Positions 8,420 through 16,270 are shown, counted from the first letter of the stretch. The stretch is 16,979 bases of DNA from Pseudomonadota bacterium (GCA_900299205.1 OMIW01000184.1:1-16979), one strand, 5' to 3'. Notes: generated from the letters alone by a model not told the origin. Translations and numbers: made by a program.

Positions 8420-8947
8420 TCAGGAGGAGCGCGATTTTTCAACAATGTGAAGAAGCTCCCTCAAGAAGGTTCCATCAACGCAGAACGCCGCGTGGGATCC
8501 CATGTGCTCACACTGGATCGTCTTGTCCTTCAACATGAGTCCAATAATGCGCTGGGCATCATTGAGTATCTCCCCGGAAGGTTGCAGCCGGCTGATAGCC
8601 CTTTCGCCCTCACGCTCGAGCGCCTGAAGAAGTTCGGCAAGGACTCTGGGGTTCTCACTCCGTGAGAGAATGCCATCAACCTCTTCGGCCGTCCCAAGCC
8701 ATTGGGGTTTTCCTGGCAAGGGAACACAGGCATTTGGAAGCTCCAAAACCCACCGAAGCTCACTGCCCTCCATGTAAGAACAGACAGTAGGTCTTGCAAG
8801 ATGAATCCTGCCGTCCCTCTCCCAAACATACTCGAAAAAACTCATGGGTGAACCAATCGTACGAATTGCAAATAGCACACCTTTTAAAAAAAACCAACTA
8901 TTCGGAAAAAATTGCTGTCCCCGCTCATCATAGTCTTTCTCTTCCAT
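8420..8947 (-). CDS. Hypothetical protein, 175 residues
   Basis: Not recognised as a known family. From the ATG at 8947 the protein has 175 residues and appears soluble: no signal peptide or clear membrane helix is seen, though residues about 10-27 (QQFFPNSWFFLKGVLFAI) are hydrophobic and aromatic. A middle part has Trp/Tyr-rich short strands (SFFEYVWERDGRIHLARP). The C-terminal half looks helical and charged, with VLAELLQALEREGERAI, and ends in a Cys/His-containing strand (CEHMGSHAAFCVDGTF). I chose ATG 8947 because GAGAG lies just upstream and it leaves room for a promoter before the divergent gene at 9084; an ATG at 9031 and a TTG at 9058 are alternatives. Real-gene status rests on the open frame and plausible composition. 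Confidence 0.6.
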   Translation of the reverse strand: MEEKDYDERGQQFFPNSWFFLKGVLFAIRTIGSPMSFFEYVWERDGRIHLARPTVCSYMEGSELRWVLELPNACVPLPGKPQWLGTAEEVDGILSRSENPRVLAELLQALEREGERAISRLQPSGEILNDAQRIIGLMLKDKTIQCEHMGSHAAFCVDGTFLRELLHIVEKSRSS

Positions 8948-9083
8948 CAATCTCTCGTTATCGGTAGGATTCGGGGGTTGCCGGTCCGCACACGAACCGA
9001 CTCCGTAAATCTCACCTTTTTTCGTTCTCATGGAGGATTCGACGTGCTCGATCCTCAACTACTTCCTTTAATCTATCCCAGAT

Positions 9084-9638
9084 ATGCTCACTTTTCGCTG
9101 CCGTTTATTCCCTCACCACACCATCCTTCTCGCTCTTCTTGTCACGACCGCCATCGGCTGTGGCGGCGGCGGTGGCGGAGGAGGCTCCTCTTTTGTCGGC
9201 GGAGCTTTGGTCAACATAGATGCGTCGCCCCGGGAAACCGACCCTGGTAAACGAGTCCAGGTTACCGTCAGAATTAACGAGGCACACCCGGACGGCGTTT
9301 ACCTGAAGATTCGGTTTCCGGACGGATTTGCCTATGCAGTTCAGACGGCCCATTTCAAACGGAACGAGACAGATCGAGCCATCGATCCCGCATTTAATGC
9401 GGTGGCCTCAAAGGAGGGCTCCGTCTATCTGGTCTTTAATCTTCCACGCTCAAATTTTGGCGAAGACAACGAGGGGGAGGTGGTATTCGAGCTAAATTCC
9501 GAATCGGGAGTTCAATCCGGAAAAATCGAAGTTGATGCGGATGTAAATGACCCGACGATCACGGACCAAGCAGAGTTTTCGGTCGATGATCCGGAATTTG
9601 ATGTACAGGATGACGTCGAGATCAAGGTTCGACGGTAG
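9084..9638 (+). CDS. Putative lipoprotein with octaglycine tether
   Basis: 184 residues. The N-terminus is a lipoprotein signal peptide: Arg/His near the start, a hydrophobic core (TILLALLVTTA) and the lipobox AIGC with Cys26. Directly after the cysteine come eight glycines, then SSFVGG, a flexible tether to the mature domain. The rest (about 40-184) alternates short strands and acidic turns (GKRVQVTVRINEAHPDGVYLKIRFP, GEVVFELNSESG, GKIEVDADVND), as in an Ig-like or cohesin-like beta sandwich, but no family is recognised. The end is rich in Asp/Glu (DDPEFDVQDDVEIKV). Predicted location is the outer membrane or surface. No clear Shine-Dalgarno site precedes the ATG. The gene at 9663 follows after 24 bases on the same strand, so they may be co-transcribed. 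Confidence 0.8.
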   Translation: MLTFRCRLFPHHTILLALLVTTAIGCGGGGGGGGSSFVGGALVNIDASPRETDPGKRVQVTVRINEAHPDGVYLKIRFPDGFAYAVQTAHFKRNETDRAIDPAFNAVASKEGSVYLVFNLPRSNFGEDNEGEVVFELNSESGVQSGKIEVDADVNDPTITDQAEFSVDDPEFDVQDDVEIKVRR

Positions 9639-9662
9639 GAAAGTGCTTGCGATTGAGGATGT

Positions 9663-10145
9663 ATGGTTAGTAATTCGCTGAATGCGTCGTTGGGTACTCC
9701 TGTCGAGAGCACTACCATGGCGACTCCCCATGAGCTGGGCTTCGAATCTGTATCGGTTCCCACAGAGGCCCTCAGAAGCGACTCTGCTGTAATAGGTAAA
9801 TGGCTTGAATGTCTCGGTCGAGTTCAGGAAAAAAGCGCAGGGTTTGAGGATGTGGCCATCCCGCCGCTCCTCATCCCCAAGAGTCATTTTCAGCTTTCTA
9901 AACCATTCGCCCATGATCGCGACCTTCTCTGCCCGTTAGACTGGGCCCAGGTCGTTCCCCTGCCGGATACTCCCGATGTATTTCGCTGCGTTGGCCTGAA
10001 GGGGGAATATCGGCTTCTTGTTCAGGATCTTCTCGAGCGGGGACTCCACCCACGGCTTACATTTGATGATAGCCCCCAACGCTCACGGCTTTACCTGTCG
10101 GTTCGTGTGGAGGGCACTTCGAACGGGCGAACAACGCCGGATTGA
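9663..10145 (+). CDS. Hypothetical protein, 160 residues
   Basis: Not recognised. The 160-residue product has no signal peptide or membrane helix. The first 35 residues are low in complexity (Ser/Thr/Ala/Pro). The rest looks like a small alpha/beta domain, with CPLDWAQVVPLPDTP, VFRCVGLKGEYRLLVQDLLERG and, at the end, strand-like SRLYLSVRVEGTS. GAGG at 9655-9658 sits four bases before the ATG, a usable ribosome binding site. It lies 24 bases after the lipoprotein gene and is convergent with hemD. A minus-strand frame at 9492-9914 overlaps it but covers the end of the lipoprotein gene too and looks like a shadow. Confidence 0.65.
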   Translation: MVSNSLNASLGTPVESTTMATPHELGFESVSVPTEALRSDSAVIGKWLECLGRVQEKSAGFEDVAIPPLLIPKSHFQLSKPFAHDRDLLCPLDWAQVVPLPDTPDVFRCVGLKGEYRLLVQDLLERGLHPRLTFDDSPQRSRLYLSVRVEGTSNGRTTPD

Positions 10146-10201
10146 ATCGCGATTACTGCAGGAGGTGCAGAGGTACAACCGATTAGTCACTTAACGAATG
10201 T

Positions 10202-10260
10202 GGCTCGTACATGAGCCCCCGCTACCAATGACTACTCTCGTCGATTCACGCGTTGCGTGA
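10202..10260. repeat. Two small hairpins between convergent genes
   Basis: GGCTC (10202-10206) pairs with GAGCC (10213-10217) across six bases, and TCACGC (10246-10251) pairs with GCGTGA (10255-10260) across three. They lie between the plus gene ending at 10145 and hemD ending at 10287, where terminators are expected. Neither has a T run, so factor-independent termination is doubtful. Confidence 0.35.
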
Positions 10261-10286
10261 GCCTTCGATTTAAATACCGACCCTTC

Positions 10287-11084
10287 TCATATGGTCCGAT
10301 CTTTGACAAATTGAGCAACAGTTCGGAGGAATCCAGCTATTCCAACCTCCGATTGGTCATCGTCCCCTGACGGCCTCGCTTCCCGCTCTCGGCCCCAATT
10401 ATACTCACATGCAACGGGTATCCCTGCCTCTTGGAGCACCGCGGCAGTCGTCGGTCCGAATGCAGCGTAGAGGGCCTCCGGATTTACCGATGTCAGCTTC
10501 GCCCCAATAAACGAATGCACTGCGGAGGGACTGCAGAACAAAACCACACACGGCCCCGCGGCCCGATAGCGAGCTATTTCTGTCGGGGACGGCTCACGGA
10601 TCTCGGTTCGATAAACGGGCACTTGCTCGACTGACAGCCCCAAAGCGCGAAGACCCAAAGCCAACTCTGGACGCGGGCGACAAGGGCCGATAAGGATGGC
10701 TCGAGAAAAGACGCGGGGAAAGTCACGAACCGTTGCAGCCAAATCCTCCCCTGTCGGTCCGCGAGAAATAATCAGGGGAGAGTATCCGGTTAGGACCTCA
10801 AAGGCGGTTGCAGTCGCCTGTCCCTGAACCGCGATTCCGCCCTGAGGAGGTTCGAGGAGGGGAACAATCCCAGTCATTCCATAGCGAACGCCATTAGGAC
10901 TACTGAAGCATACGAGTGCGGACTTGTCTGAAAGGGCCTCAGCGATCAGCTGCCGCCTGCTATGATTGAGCGGCTCAGAGATTGTTCTGATTAACGGGAG
11001 AGAGAGCGCCGAGATTCCCTCTCGGCCAAGCTCATCGATGAGTGCTCCGTTTCGTTCTTCTTCACGGGTGCATACCATGAGCAT
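10287..11084 (-). CDS. hemD: Uroporphyrinogen-III synthase
   Basis: Closes and inverts the D ring of hydroxymethylbilane to give uroporphyrinogen III, the branch point to haem, sirohaem and cobalamin. 265 residues, normal for the family. HemD is poorly conserved, and the call rests on the pattern of two alpha/beta domains: an N-terminal VCTREEERNGALIDELGREG segment, LVCFSSPNGVRYGM (about 57-70), ILIGPCRPRPEL, VPVYRTEI (about 154-161), VVLFCSPSAVHSFIG (about 179-193) and AAFGPTTAAVLQEAGIPV (about 206-223). The last segments are the most diagnostic. It lies 32 bases downstream of hemC, the usual hemCD order, whose product is its substrate. The C-terminus has an acidic GDDDQSE stretch. An ATG two codons inside (MVCTREE) is an alternative start. 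Confidence 0.92.
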   Translation of the reverse strand: MLMVCTREEERNGALIDELGREGISALSLPLIRTISEPLNHSRRQLIAEALSDKSALVCFSSPNGVRYGMTGIVPLLEPPQGGIAVQGQATATAFEVLTGYSPLIISRGPTGEDLAATVRDFPRVFSRAILIGPCRPRPELALGLRALGLSVEQVPVYRTEIREPSPTEIARYRAAGPCVVLFCSPSAVHSFIGAKLTSVNPEALYAAFGPTTAAVLQEAGIPVACEYNWGREREARPSGDDDQSEVGIAGFLRTVAQFVKDRTI

Positions 11085-11116
11085 GGGTATTCTCTGAGCC
11101 TCTTGATTCCAACCGT

Positions 11117-12058
11117 TTAGCCGTGGCTCGCTGCGATGAGGTGCACCCCGTCTTCGCGCCCTACTACCCGAGCAGCAAGCTCTCTTCCCAGACGTTCCGC
11201 ATCACCTACAGGAGCAGTCTCAGAAAAATCGATTACCGACGAACCATCGTTACTCAAGCAGCGCGTTACGATTGATAGCAGGCCTCCCTCAAGCACCCGA
11301 GCACTGGCCCCCACAGCGGCGTTGCACCCCGCTCCCAGTCCATCAGTAAAGGCCCGCTCTGCGGTGGTTTCGATTCCTGTCGGAGAATGATGAATAGGCG
11401 CAAGAAGCCGCACCACCTCTTCCCGCTCTCGCAGACACTGAACAGCGAGCGCTCCCTGTCCCGCGGAGGGAACCATCACCTCCTCAGAAAAGTATTCCGT
11501 AATCCGCCCCGAGAGCCCTAAACGAGAGAGCCCCGCAGCCGCGAGGACGATTGCTGCGAACGTCCCCCGGTGGTCATCGAGCTTTTTGAGGCGCGTGTCG
11601 ACATTGCCCCGGATAACCTCCACCCGGAGATCTGGCCGAGCGCGGAGAATTTGTGCACCCCGCCGAAGACTCGAAGTACCAACAGTCACCCCTGGGGGCA
11701 GATCGAAAAAGGAAACATTATCCCTACTAATCAAAACATCCGCACGATCCTCTCGCTCTGGAATTGCAGCTATCACAAACTGCTGGCCCATAAGGGTTGG
11801 AACATCTTTGAGAGAGTGTACAGCAATATCGATATCCCCTGACTCGAGCAGCTGCTCCATCTCGAATGTCCATAGTCCCTTCAAACCGGTCGGAGGCAAG
11901 GGAACATCGACGGTCTGGCTCTTGTCGCCCTCAGTAATGATGGGTCGAAAAGAAACCGATAATCCGGGGTGCGCCCTGACAAGGCGATCTCGAATATACT
12001 CGCTCTGAGCGAGTGCTAACTGGCTTCGACGGGTGCCAAGAATGAGCGTCTTCTTCAT
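11117..12058 (-). CDS. hemC: Porphobilinogen deaminase (hydroxymethylbilane synthase)
   Basis: Polymerises four porphobilinogen molecules into hydroxymethylbilane in tetrapyrrole synthesis. 313 residues from ATG 12058, the family's standard length. Seen motifs: ILGTRRSQLALAQ (6-18), HSLKDVP with the catalytic aspartate Asp85, GTSSLRR (127-133), RGNVDTRLKKL (150-160), the PSAGQGALAVQ segment (197-207) and GAGCNAAVGA (243-252), where Cys245 would carry the dipyrromethane cofactor. All expected catalytic residues are present. The frame is open further upstream to an ATG at 12142, but MKKTLILGTRRS is the family N-terminus, so I chose 12058. hemD follows after 32 bases. It is divergent from recD2; an inverted repeat lies in the shared upstream region. 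Confidence 0.97.
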   Translation of the reverse strand: MKKTLILGTRRSQLALAQSEYIRDRLVRAHPGLSVSFRPIITEGDKSQTVDVPLPPTGLKGLWTFEMEQLLESGDIDIAVHSLKDVPTLMGQQFVIAAIPEREDRADVLISRDNVSFFDLPPGVTVGTSSLRRGAQILRARPDLRVEVIRGNVDTRLKKLDDHRGTFAAIVLAAAGLSRLGLSGRITEYFSEEVMVPSAGQGALAVQCLREREEVVRLLAPIHHSPTGIETTAERAFTDGLGAGCNAAVGASARVLEGGLLSIVTRCLSNDGSSVIDFSETAPVGDAERLGRELAARVVGREDGVHLIAASHG

Positions 12059-12108
12059 GTCGATGTCTGTTTCATCTCGATATCTTTGCGTATAAGGAAA
12101 GCTCCCAC

Positions 12109-12138
12109 CGCCCCATAGTGTATTCAGGTAATGGGGCG
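12109..12138. repeat. 8-bp inverted repeat upstream of hemC
   Basis: CGCCCCAT (12109-12116) and ATGGGGCG (12131-12138) are perfect inverted copies around 14 bases. The repeat ends 51 bases upstream of the hemC ATG in the gap shared with recD2. It could be a leader hairpin or a dimeric operator; no regulator family is recognised. Confidence 0.5.
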
Positions 12139-12232
12139 TCATGCTAGCATGGGTCGGCGAGCACAGGAAATCGAGCCTTCGAGATGGCCATTTCTCCCGA
12201 CCCCAAGGGGGATCACCGCGAGGGCAGGTTAA

Positions 12233-14512
12233 ATGGGGAGCAACGAACGGTGCGAGGCGAGGGAGGATTCAGTGGATAGCAACGACACTGTCGAAAATAG
12301 GGGCACGATAAATCAGATGACCCCCGGATCGTCCTCGGAATCTTCCATAATCAAGGGCCGCGTGACCAGGATCACGTTTCGTAATGAGCAGAGCGGTTAC
12401 ACCGTCTTTCAAGTCCGTGCCGACGATACCGCAACACCTCTCACTATTACGGGTTACGTTGGACGAATCGAGCCCTCGTATGAGGTGATCGCTCGGGGCA
12501 GTTACACCCTTCATCCGCGATTCGGTCGACAATTTGCCGCTCGGGCGATTACCGCTACCGTGCCCGCCAGTGAGGAAGGATTAGAGCGATATCTCGTCAG
12601 CAGCTCGATCCCAGGCATCGGCCCCGATCTCGCAAAACGGGTCGTCGAACACCTTGGCGAGCGAGCGCTTGAAATCATCCGCGCTGACCCACTCGCCCTT
12701 ACCAAAATACCCGGAATCGGCAAAACAAAAGCGGAGGCAATCGTAACAGCTCTCTCAAATCAATCCCCGCTGCAGAAAATAATCCAGTTCCTCGTTGAAC
12801 ACGGAGTGAGCGCGGGATTTGCGGAGAAGATTTATAATCGGTATGGTGATGGGACGATAGATATTCTCCAAAAGAACCCCTATAAACTCGCCCGCGATGT
12901 AAAGGGTATCGGCTTTCAGACGGCTGATAGAATCGCAACTGCTGGACTCGGTATGCCCCTCGATGCGCCCGAGCGGCTGAAGGCAGGTCTGGCCTTCGCT
13001 CTCGACAAAGCAGCCGAAGAGGGACACTGCTTTTTAACTGAGGAGGAGCTGATCACAAAAGCTCATTCATTACTCCAACTTGCCCCCTCTATTGAACTCG
13101 CCCCCTTCCTTATTCAATCCGAGTCCGCAGGTGACCTGGTTCGCGAGCCCCACGGCATCTACACACGAGCAATCTGGACTGCCGAGCAGGCAGTGATCAC
13201 ATTTGTGGGGAAACGGAGGCGAGGATTTGGTGCACGAGCGATTGACTCCGTCACAGTGAATCAAACAATCACTGAAGTAGAGCATGACCTCGGGCTTACC
13301 TTTTCCGTGGAGCAGTCAGAAGCGATCGAGGCTGCGGCATCTGAGCGGCTTCTCGTGATAACGGGAGGCCCCGGTTGCGGGAAAACCACGACCATACGGG
13401 CTCTCGCCACCCTTTATCGTCGGGCGGGAAGGCGACTGATGATGGCAGCTCCCACCGGGCGAGCCGCCCAGCGAATGTCTCAGGTATGCGACATCCCTGC
13501 CACCACCATTCACCGATTACTCCGATTTAATCCCCATTCGGGTGACTTTATTCAGAATGAGGACGAACCACTTCTGGCCGACGCTGTGATTGTTGATGAA
13601 TGTTCAATGCTGGATGTTCATTTGGCTGCGTCTCTTTTTGCCGCGATTCCCGACCAGTGCATTCTCATTCTCGTGGGAGACAAGGATCAACTTCCGAGTG
13701 TGGGACCGGGAAAGGTATTCGGTGACATCATCGAGTCAGGGCGAGCAAAGGTGATCCGTCTAACTCAGCTCTATCGTCGCTCTGCGAGCTCGACGATCAA
13801 CGATATTGCCATCTCCATAAATGCGGGTATCAATCCAATCGTTCCCATTCCTTCTGAGGCATCCAATGTGGATGCGTATTTCATCCCGAAAGGGGATCCA
13901 GAGGAAGCGATGGCATCGGTCCTCGCCTACGTCTCTCAACAATTACCGGTCGTCCACCACTTTGATCCCTCTGAGATCATGGTACTTACGCCAAGCAACA
14001 AAGGCCCTCTGGGAACGATCGAGTTAAACCAACAGCTGCAGTCAAGGCTCAATCCCGCCATGCCCGGAGTGCCCGAGCTAGTAATTGGCTCGGTAACATT
14101 TCGACTCGGTGATCGAGTGTGCCAACGGTCCAACAACTACCAAATTGATCCCTTCGGTGTTTTCAACGGCGATATCGGGATTGTCTCCGCGGTTGATCCA
14201 GGCGCGAAAAGCCTCACCGTCACTCTCTGGGATGGTCGTAAGATCGTCTACAAACCTACTGATCTCGCCCAACTGGGTCTTGCCTACGCTCTCACTGTTC
14301 ATCGCTCTCAGGGATCTGAGATTCCGTGCGTCGTCCTCGTTCTCCATGATTCCCACTACATGCTTCTTGAGAGGCAATTGGTTTATACCGCTGTGACCCG
14401 GGCGAAGAAGTTCCTCCTTATTGTAGGAAGCAAACGGGCGATGCAGCTGGCAGTATCACGGGTAAGCAGTCGGAGGCGGAATACCGGCGTCGTCGGGGGG
14501 TTGCAAGGTTGA
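12233..14512 (+). CDS. recD2: RecD2-type ATP-dependent DNA helicase (RecD/TraA family)
   Basis: 5'-3' superfamily 1B helicase of the RecD2 type, which in other bacteria acts in DNA repair and replication-fork maintenance without RecB/RecC. 759 residues, the usual size. The N-terminal domain (about 40-110) is OB-like (GRVTRITFRNEQSGYTVFQV), followed by helix-hairpin-helix motifs IPGIGPDLAKRVVEHLG (126-142), IPGIGKTKAEAI (159-170) and VKGIGFQTADRIA (223-235). Motor motifs are Walker A GGPGCGKTT (378-386), APTGRAAQRM (about 406-415), Walker B VDEC (454-457), GDKDQLPSVGPG (482-493), LTQLYRR (510-516), and the C-terminal LAYALTVHRSQGSE and YTAVTRAKKFLLIVG. All helicase motifs appear intact. AGG lies four bases before the ATG. 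The first 38 residues are polar and not part of a known domain, so the ATG at codon 29 is a possible start. Divergent from hemC. Confidence 0.96.
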   Translation: MGSNERCEAREDSVDSNDTVENRGTINQMTPGSSSESSIIKGRVTRITFRNEQSGYTVFQVRADDTATPLTITGYVGRIEPSYEVIARGSYTLHPRFGRQFAARAITATVPASEEGLERYLVSSSIPGIGPDLAKRVVEHLGERALEIIRADPLALTKIPGIGKTKAEAIVTALSNQSPLQKIIQFLVEHGVSAGFAEKIYNRYGDGTIDILQKNPYKLARDVKGIGFQTADRIATAGLGMPLDAPERLKAGLAFALDKAAEEGHCFLTEEELITKAHSLLQLAPSIELAPFLIQSESAGDLVREPHGIYTRAIWTAEQAVITFVGKRRRGFGARAIDSVTVNQTITEVEHDLGLTFSVEQSEAIEAAASERLLVITGGPGCGKTTTIRALATLYRRAGRRLMMAAPTGRAAQRMSQVCDIPATTIHRLLRFNPHSGDFIQNEDEPLLADAVIVDECSMLDVHLAASLFAAIPDQCILILVGDKDQLPSVGPGKVFGDIIESGRAKVIRLTQLYRRSASSTINDIAISINAGINPIVPIPSEASNVDAYFIPKGDPEEAMASVLAYVSQQLPVVHHFDPSEIMVLTPSNKGPLGTIELNQQLQSRLNPAMPGVPELVIGSVTFRLGDRVCQRSNNYQIDPFGVFNGDIGIVSAVDPGAKSLTVTLWDGRKIVYKPTDLAQLGLAYALTVHRSQGSEIPCVVLVLHDSHYMLLERQLVYTAVTRAKKFLLIVGSKRAMQLAVSRVSSRRRNTGVVGGLQG

Positions 14513-14575
14513 TTTTTTTCGTGGCGCCTTCTCACTCGGCCAATGTTTCCCGGCAACGACGGAAGACCCTCCCTG

Positions 14576-14950
14576 TCAACCTCGCAACACCCCCTCGAGG
14601 ACCCCAAAATCAATCGGTTTCACGAGGTATCGCTCAAAACCCGCTCGTCCACATTCATCTTCGAGCTCCCGGTCCCCGTGACCTGTACATGCGATCATCC
14701 GAACTGAAGCAAGCTTAGGGTTTTCTCTCACGGAGCGTGCCACCTCTACCCCGGTCAGGGTAGGTAAAGAGATATCGAGAAGGGCGAATACCGGGCAGTG
14801 GTCTTCAATCGCCCTTAGCGCCGCCCCACCATCGCTGACCGCGATGACAGAGTAGCCGAGCGATTGGACAAAACAACGCATAAGCGCGAGTGCCGCCGTA
14901 TTATCATCAGCAATGACGACCTTCGCCAGAGCAGAGTCGCTCATCCTCAT
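14576..14950 (-). CDS. Stand-alone response-regulator receiver protein (canonical)
   Basis: Single CheY-like receiver domain of 124 residues with no output domain. The full phosphorylation set is present: acidic pair Asp15/Asp16 in VVIADDN, phosphoacceptor Asp59 in LLDISLP, Thr89 in IACTGHG and Lys111 in YLVKPID. The GHGDRELEDECGRAGFERYLVKPID region resembles receivers of hybrid histidine kinases, so it likely acts by protein-protein contact or as a phosphorelay intermediate. No histidine kinase gene is in the window. The start could be ATG 14950 or the ATG two codons later; AAGGGG just upstream fits the second slightly better. It lies 18 bases after the degenerate receiver gene on the same strand, so the two are probably co-transcribed, and it is convergent with recD2. 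Confidence 0.9.
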   Translation of the reverse strand: MRMSDSALAKVVIADDNTAALALMRCFVQSLGYSVIAVSDGGAALRAIEDHCPVFALLDISLPTLTGVEVARSVRENPKLASVRMIACTGHGDRELEDECGRAGFERYLVKPIDFGVLEGVLRG

Positions 14951-14968
14951 TTCCCCTTAACCGATACA

Positions 14969-15385
14969 TTAATTGGCTTGGAGATGGACCATCCGCCAGT
15001 ATTGAAAAATCTGGCCAACTCGATCAAACCATTCTGCGCGAGAATCTCCCCCTTCTATCACATGGATTGGACCGATCTGAAGGAGTCGCTGAATTATAGC
15101 CTGATCGCACCGAGGGGGCACTATTACAATAGCCGGTAGCCGCTTTAAGAGCGGCATGCGCCACAATTGAGACACCAAGGCCCCGCCATTCATCACCGGC
15201 AGGTCATATGTTACAACAAGAAGGTTCGGGGCCCCCTCTGGGGCATCTCGGAGAATCCGAAGAGCTTCTTCTCCAGAGCGGAATCGATGCAGAGTGACCC
15301 CCGGGGAGGTCTCTGCCATGCGTAAAAACGGTTCAACGTCGATCTCAGATTCCATCACAAGAGCGATTGATCGGAGTTGAGTCAT
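14969..15385 (-). CDS. Degenerate (pseudo-)receiver domain protein, Rcp1-like
   Basis: 138 residues with receiver-domain layout but without the phosphorylation residues. The usual acidic pair is Glu12/Ser13 (VMESE). The segment NLLVVTYDLPVMNG aligns with the phosphoacceptor strand, where Asp is replaced by Thr59; Asp61 sits two residues later, not at the active position. The usual lysine region reads HVIEGG. The C-terminal helix (WFDRVGQIFQYWRMVHLQ) resembles the aromatic end of Rcp1-type single-domain regulators. It probably cannot be phosphorylated in the normal way and would act by binding a partner. ATG 15385 has no clear Shine-Dalgarno site; a 10-base palindrome CGAAGCTTCG lies at 15390-15399 just before it. 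The canonical receiver gene follows after 18 bases. Confidence 0.8.
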   Translation of the reverse strand: MTQLRSIALVMESEIDVEPFLRMAETSPGVTLHRFRSGEEALRILRDAPEGAPNLLVVTYDLPVMNGGALVSQLWRMPLLKRLPAIVIVPPRCDQAIIQRLLQIGPIHVIEGGDSRAEWFDRVGQIFQYWRMVHLQAN

Positions 15386-15754
15386 GAGACGAAGCTTCGA
15401 AAAGAAAATCTGCTCGTTAGATGCTAGATCATATTGAGATGGATGGAAATAATAGTTAGTGGCACAATAAGGCTACGTAGTTGCATTTTTATTACAAAGA
15501 CGCCCATTAAAGTCGCAACCTTCCTCCGTAAAGCCATAAAGTACCGGGCGGAGAATTCAAGGAGAAAAGCGGATTCCCTGCACTGAGAGACCTTTACCGC
15601 GCTCGGAACCATACGTGGGAACTACCATAAGACAGCGCAGGGGGAAGGGGAGTCGGCTATGAGTAAAAAGACTCCATTGAATCAAATTGTAAGATGAATT
15701 TAGTTGACTAATTACGGTGGATCAATTGAGATCGAGAGGGTTCTACTCTAAATC
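15386..15754. other. Intergenic region, no gene seen
   Basis: About 370 bases between the receiver pair (minus) and the interrupted frame at 15755 (plus), more AT-rich to the eye than its surroundings. Palindromes CGAAGCTTCG (15390-15399) and CTACGTAG (15473-15480) are present. It should hold divergent promoters, but no -35/-10 pair is convincing. A 62-codon minus-strand frame at 15424-15612 has no family resemblance or ribosome binding site and is not supported. No tRNA-like structure is seen. Confidence 0.5.
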
Positions 15755-16207
15755 ATGGTTTCATCGGTTATCGGATCACCACATCGACGGTCAATAGTCA
15801 CGTTTATCCACCACTCCCGTGGACTGATGGTAACGTGGTCCAGCCGAGACGGCTGCGCTTGGACTAACTTCGAGGGGGAAGAACCCACCGACGACGACCG
15901 AGCAGCCTTTCTTTGGGCAGCGTATGTCGTCCGAAAGTGGGCTACGGAGCAATGCCTTCCTCCTGAGGCGCTGGTTCCGTTCGGCATTGGGTTTGAGATA
16001 TAACCCCAACCATTCACAGTCCGGCTGACCTTCGGGCACGGCTGTGAGGAGGGCGAAGCCTCGTTCATCTTCGACCCGAGCGATGTAAAACCTGTTCTCG
16101 CTCGTTACAGACTGGGTGAAAACAGGGGCGACCTCTCGCGAGAACAAGCGGAGCTTATCGTTGCTCTCTTAGACCCCGATCGGTCCTTACCCGCAACCCG
16201 CGGCTGA
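15755..16207 (+). pseudogene. Reading frame interrupted by one in-frame TAA; hypothetical protein
   Basis: From ATG 15755 the frame encodes 82 residues to a TAA at 16001-16003, then stays open in the same frame for 67 more codons to a TGA at 16205-16207. Both halves look like protein: GCAWTNFEGEEPTDDDRAAF and FLWAAYVVRKWATEQ before, and FIFDPSDVKPVLARYRLGEN and LSREQAELIVALLDPDRS after. No ATG, GTG or TTG follows the TAA before GTA-rich coding begins, so the second half has no obvious own start. A strong intrinsic terminator starts 14 bases after the TGA, supporting plus-strand transcription to that point. Readings: a recent nonsense mutation, a sequencing or assembly error, or stop readthrough. 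No family is recognised. A minus-strand frame at 15791-16147 covers part of it and is a less likely alternative. No Shine-Dalgarno site is seen before 15755. Confidence 0.55.
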
Positions 16208-16220
16208 TCCCGACCCCCAC

Positions 16221-16257
16221 GGGCCGCCAGGCGTTCCGCCTCCGGCCCCTCCTTTTT
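16221..16257 (+). terminator. Rho-independent terminator
   Basis: GGGCCG (16221-16226) pairs with CGGCCC (16243-16248), and inside it AGGCG pairs with CGCCT around a TTC loop, with a small CC/C internal loop. Five T follow at 16253-16257. The hairpin-plus-T order is on the plus strand, right after the TGA at 16205-16207 and only 13 bases before the next ATG. Confidence 0.75.
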
Positions 16258-16270
16258 ATCTCTTACGCCC

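Noticed and set aside
9492-9914. Minus-strand frame of 140 codons
   Set aside because: It overlaps the 3' end of the lipoprotein gene and most of the 9663 gene, which has a ribosome binding site. It shows no recognisable domain.
14513-14575. Run of seven T just after the recD2 stop as a terminator
   Set aside because: The only nearby stem (CCGGC/GTCGG) is short and too far upstream of the T run to form a normal intrinsic terminator.
15424-15612. Minus-strand frame of 62 codons in the intergenic region
   Set aside because: No family resemblance, no ribosome binding site and no terminator; its length is within chance.
15791-16147. Minus-strand frame of 118 codons opposite the interrupted plus frame
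   Set aside because: It looks protein-like in part, but the terminator at 16221-16257 is oriented for the plus strand and the plus frame has more convincing composition. Kept only as an alternative.
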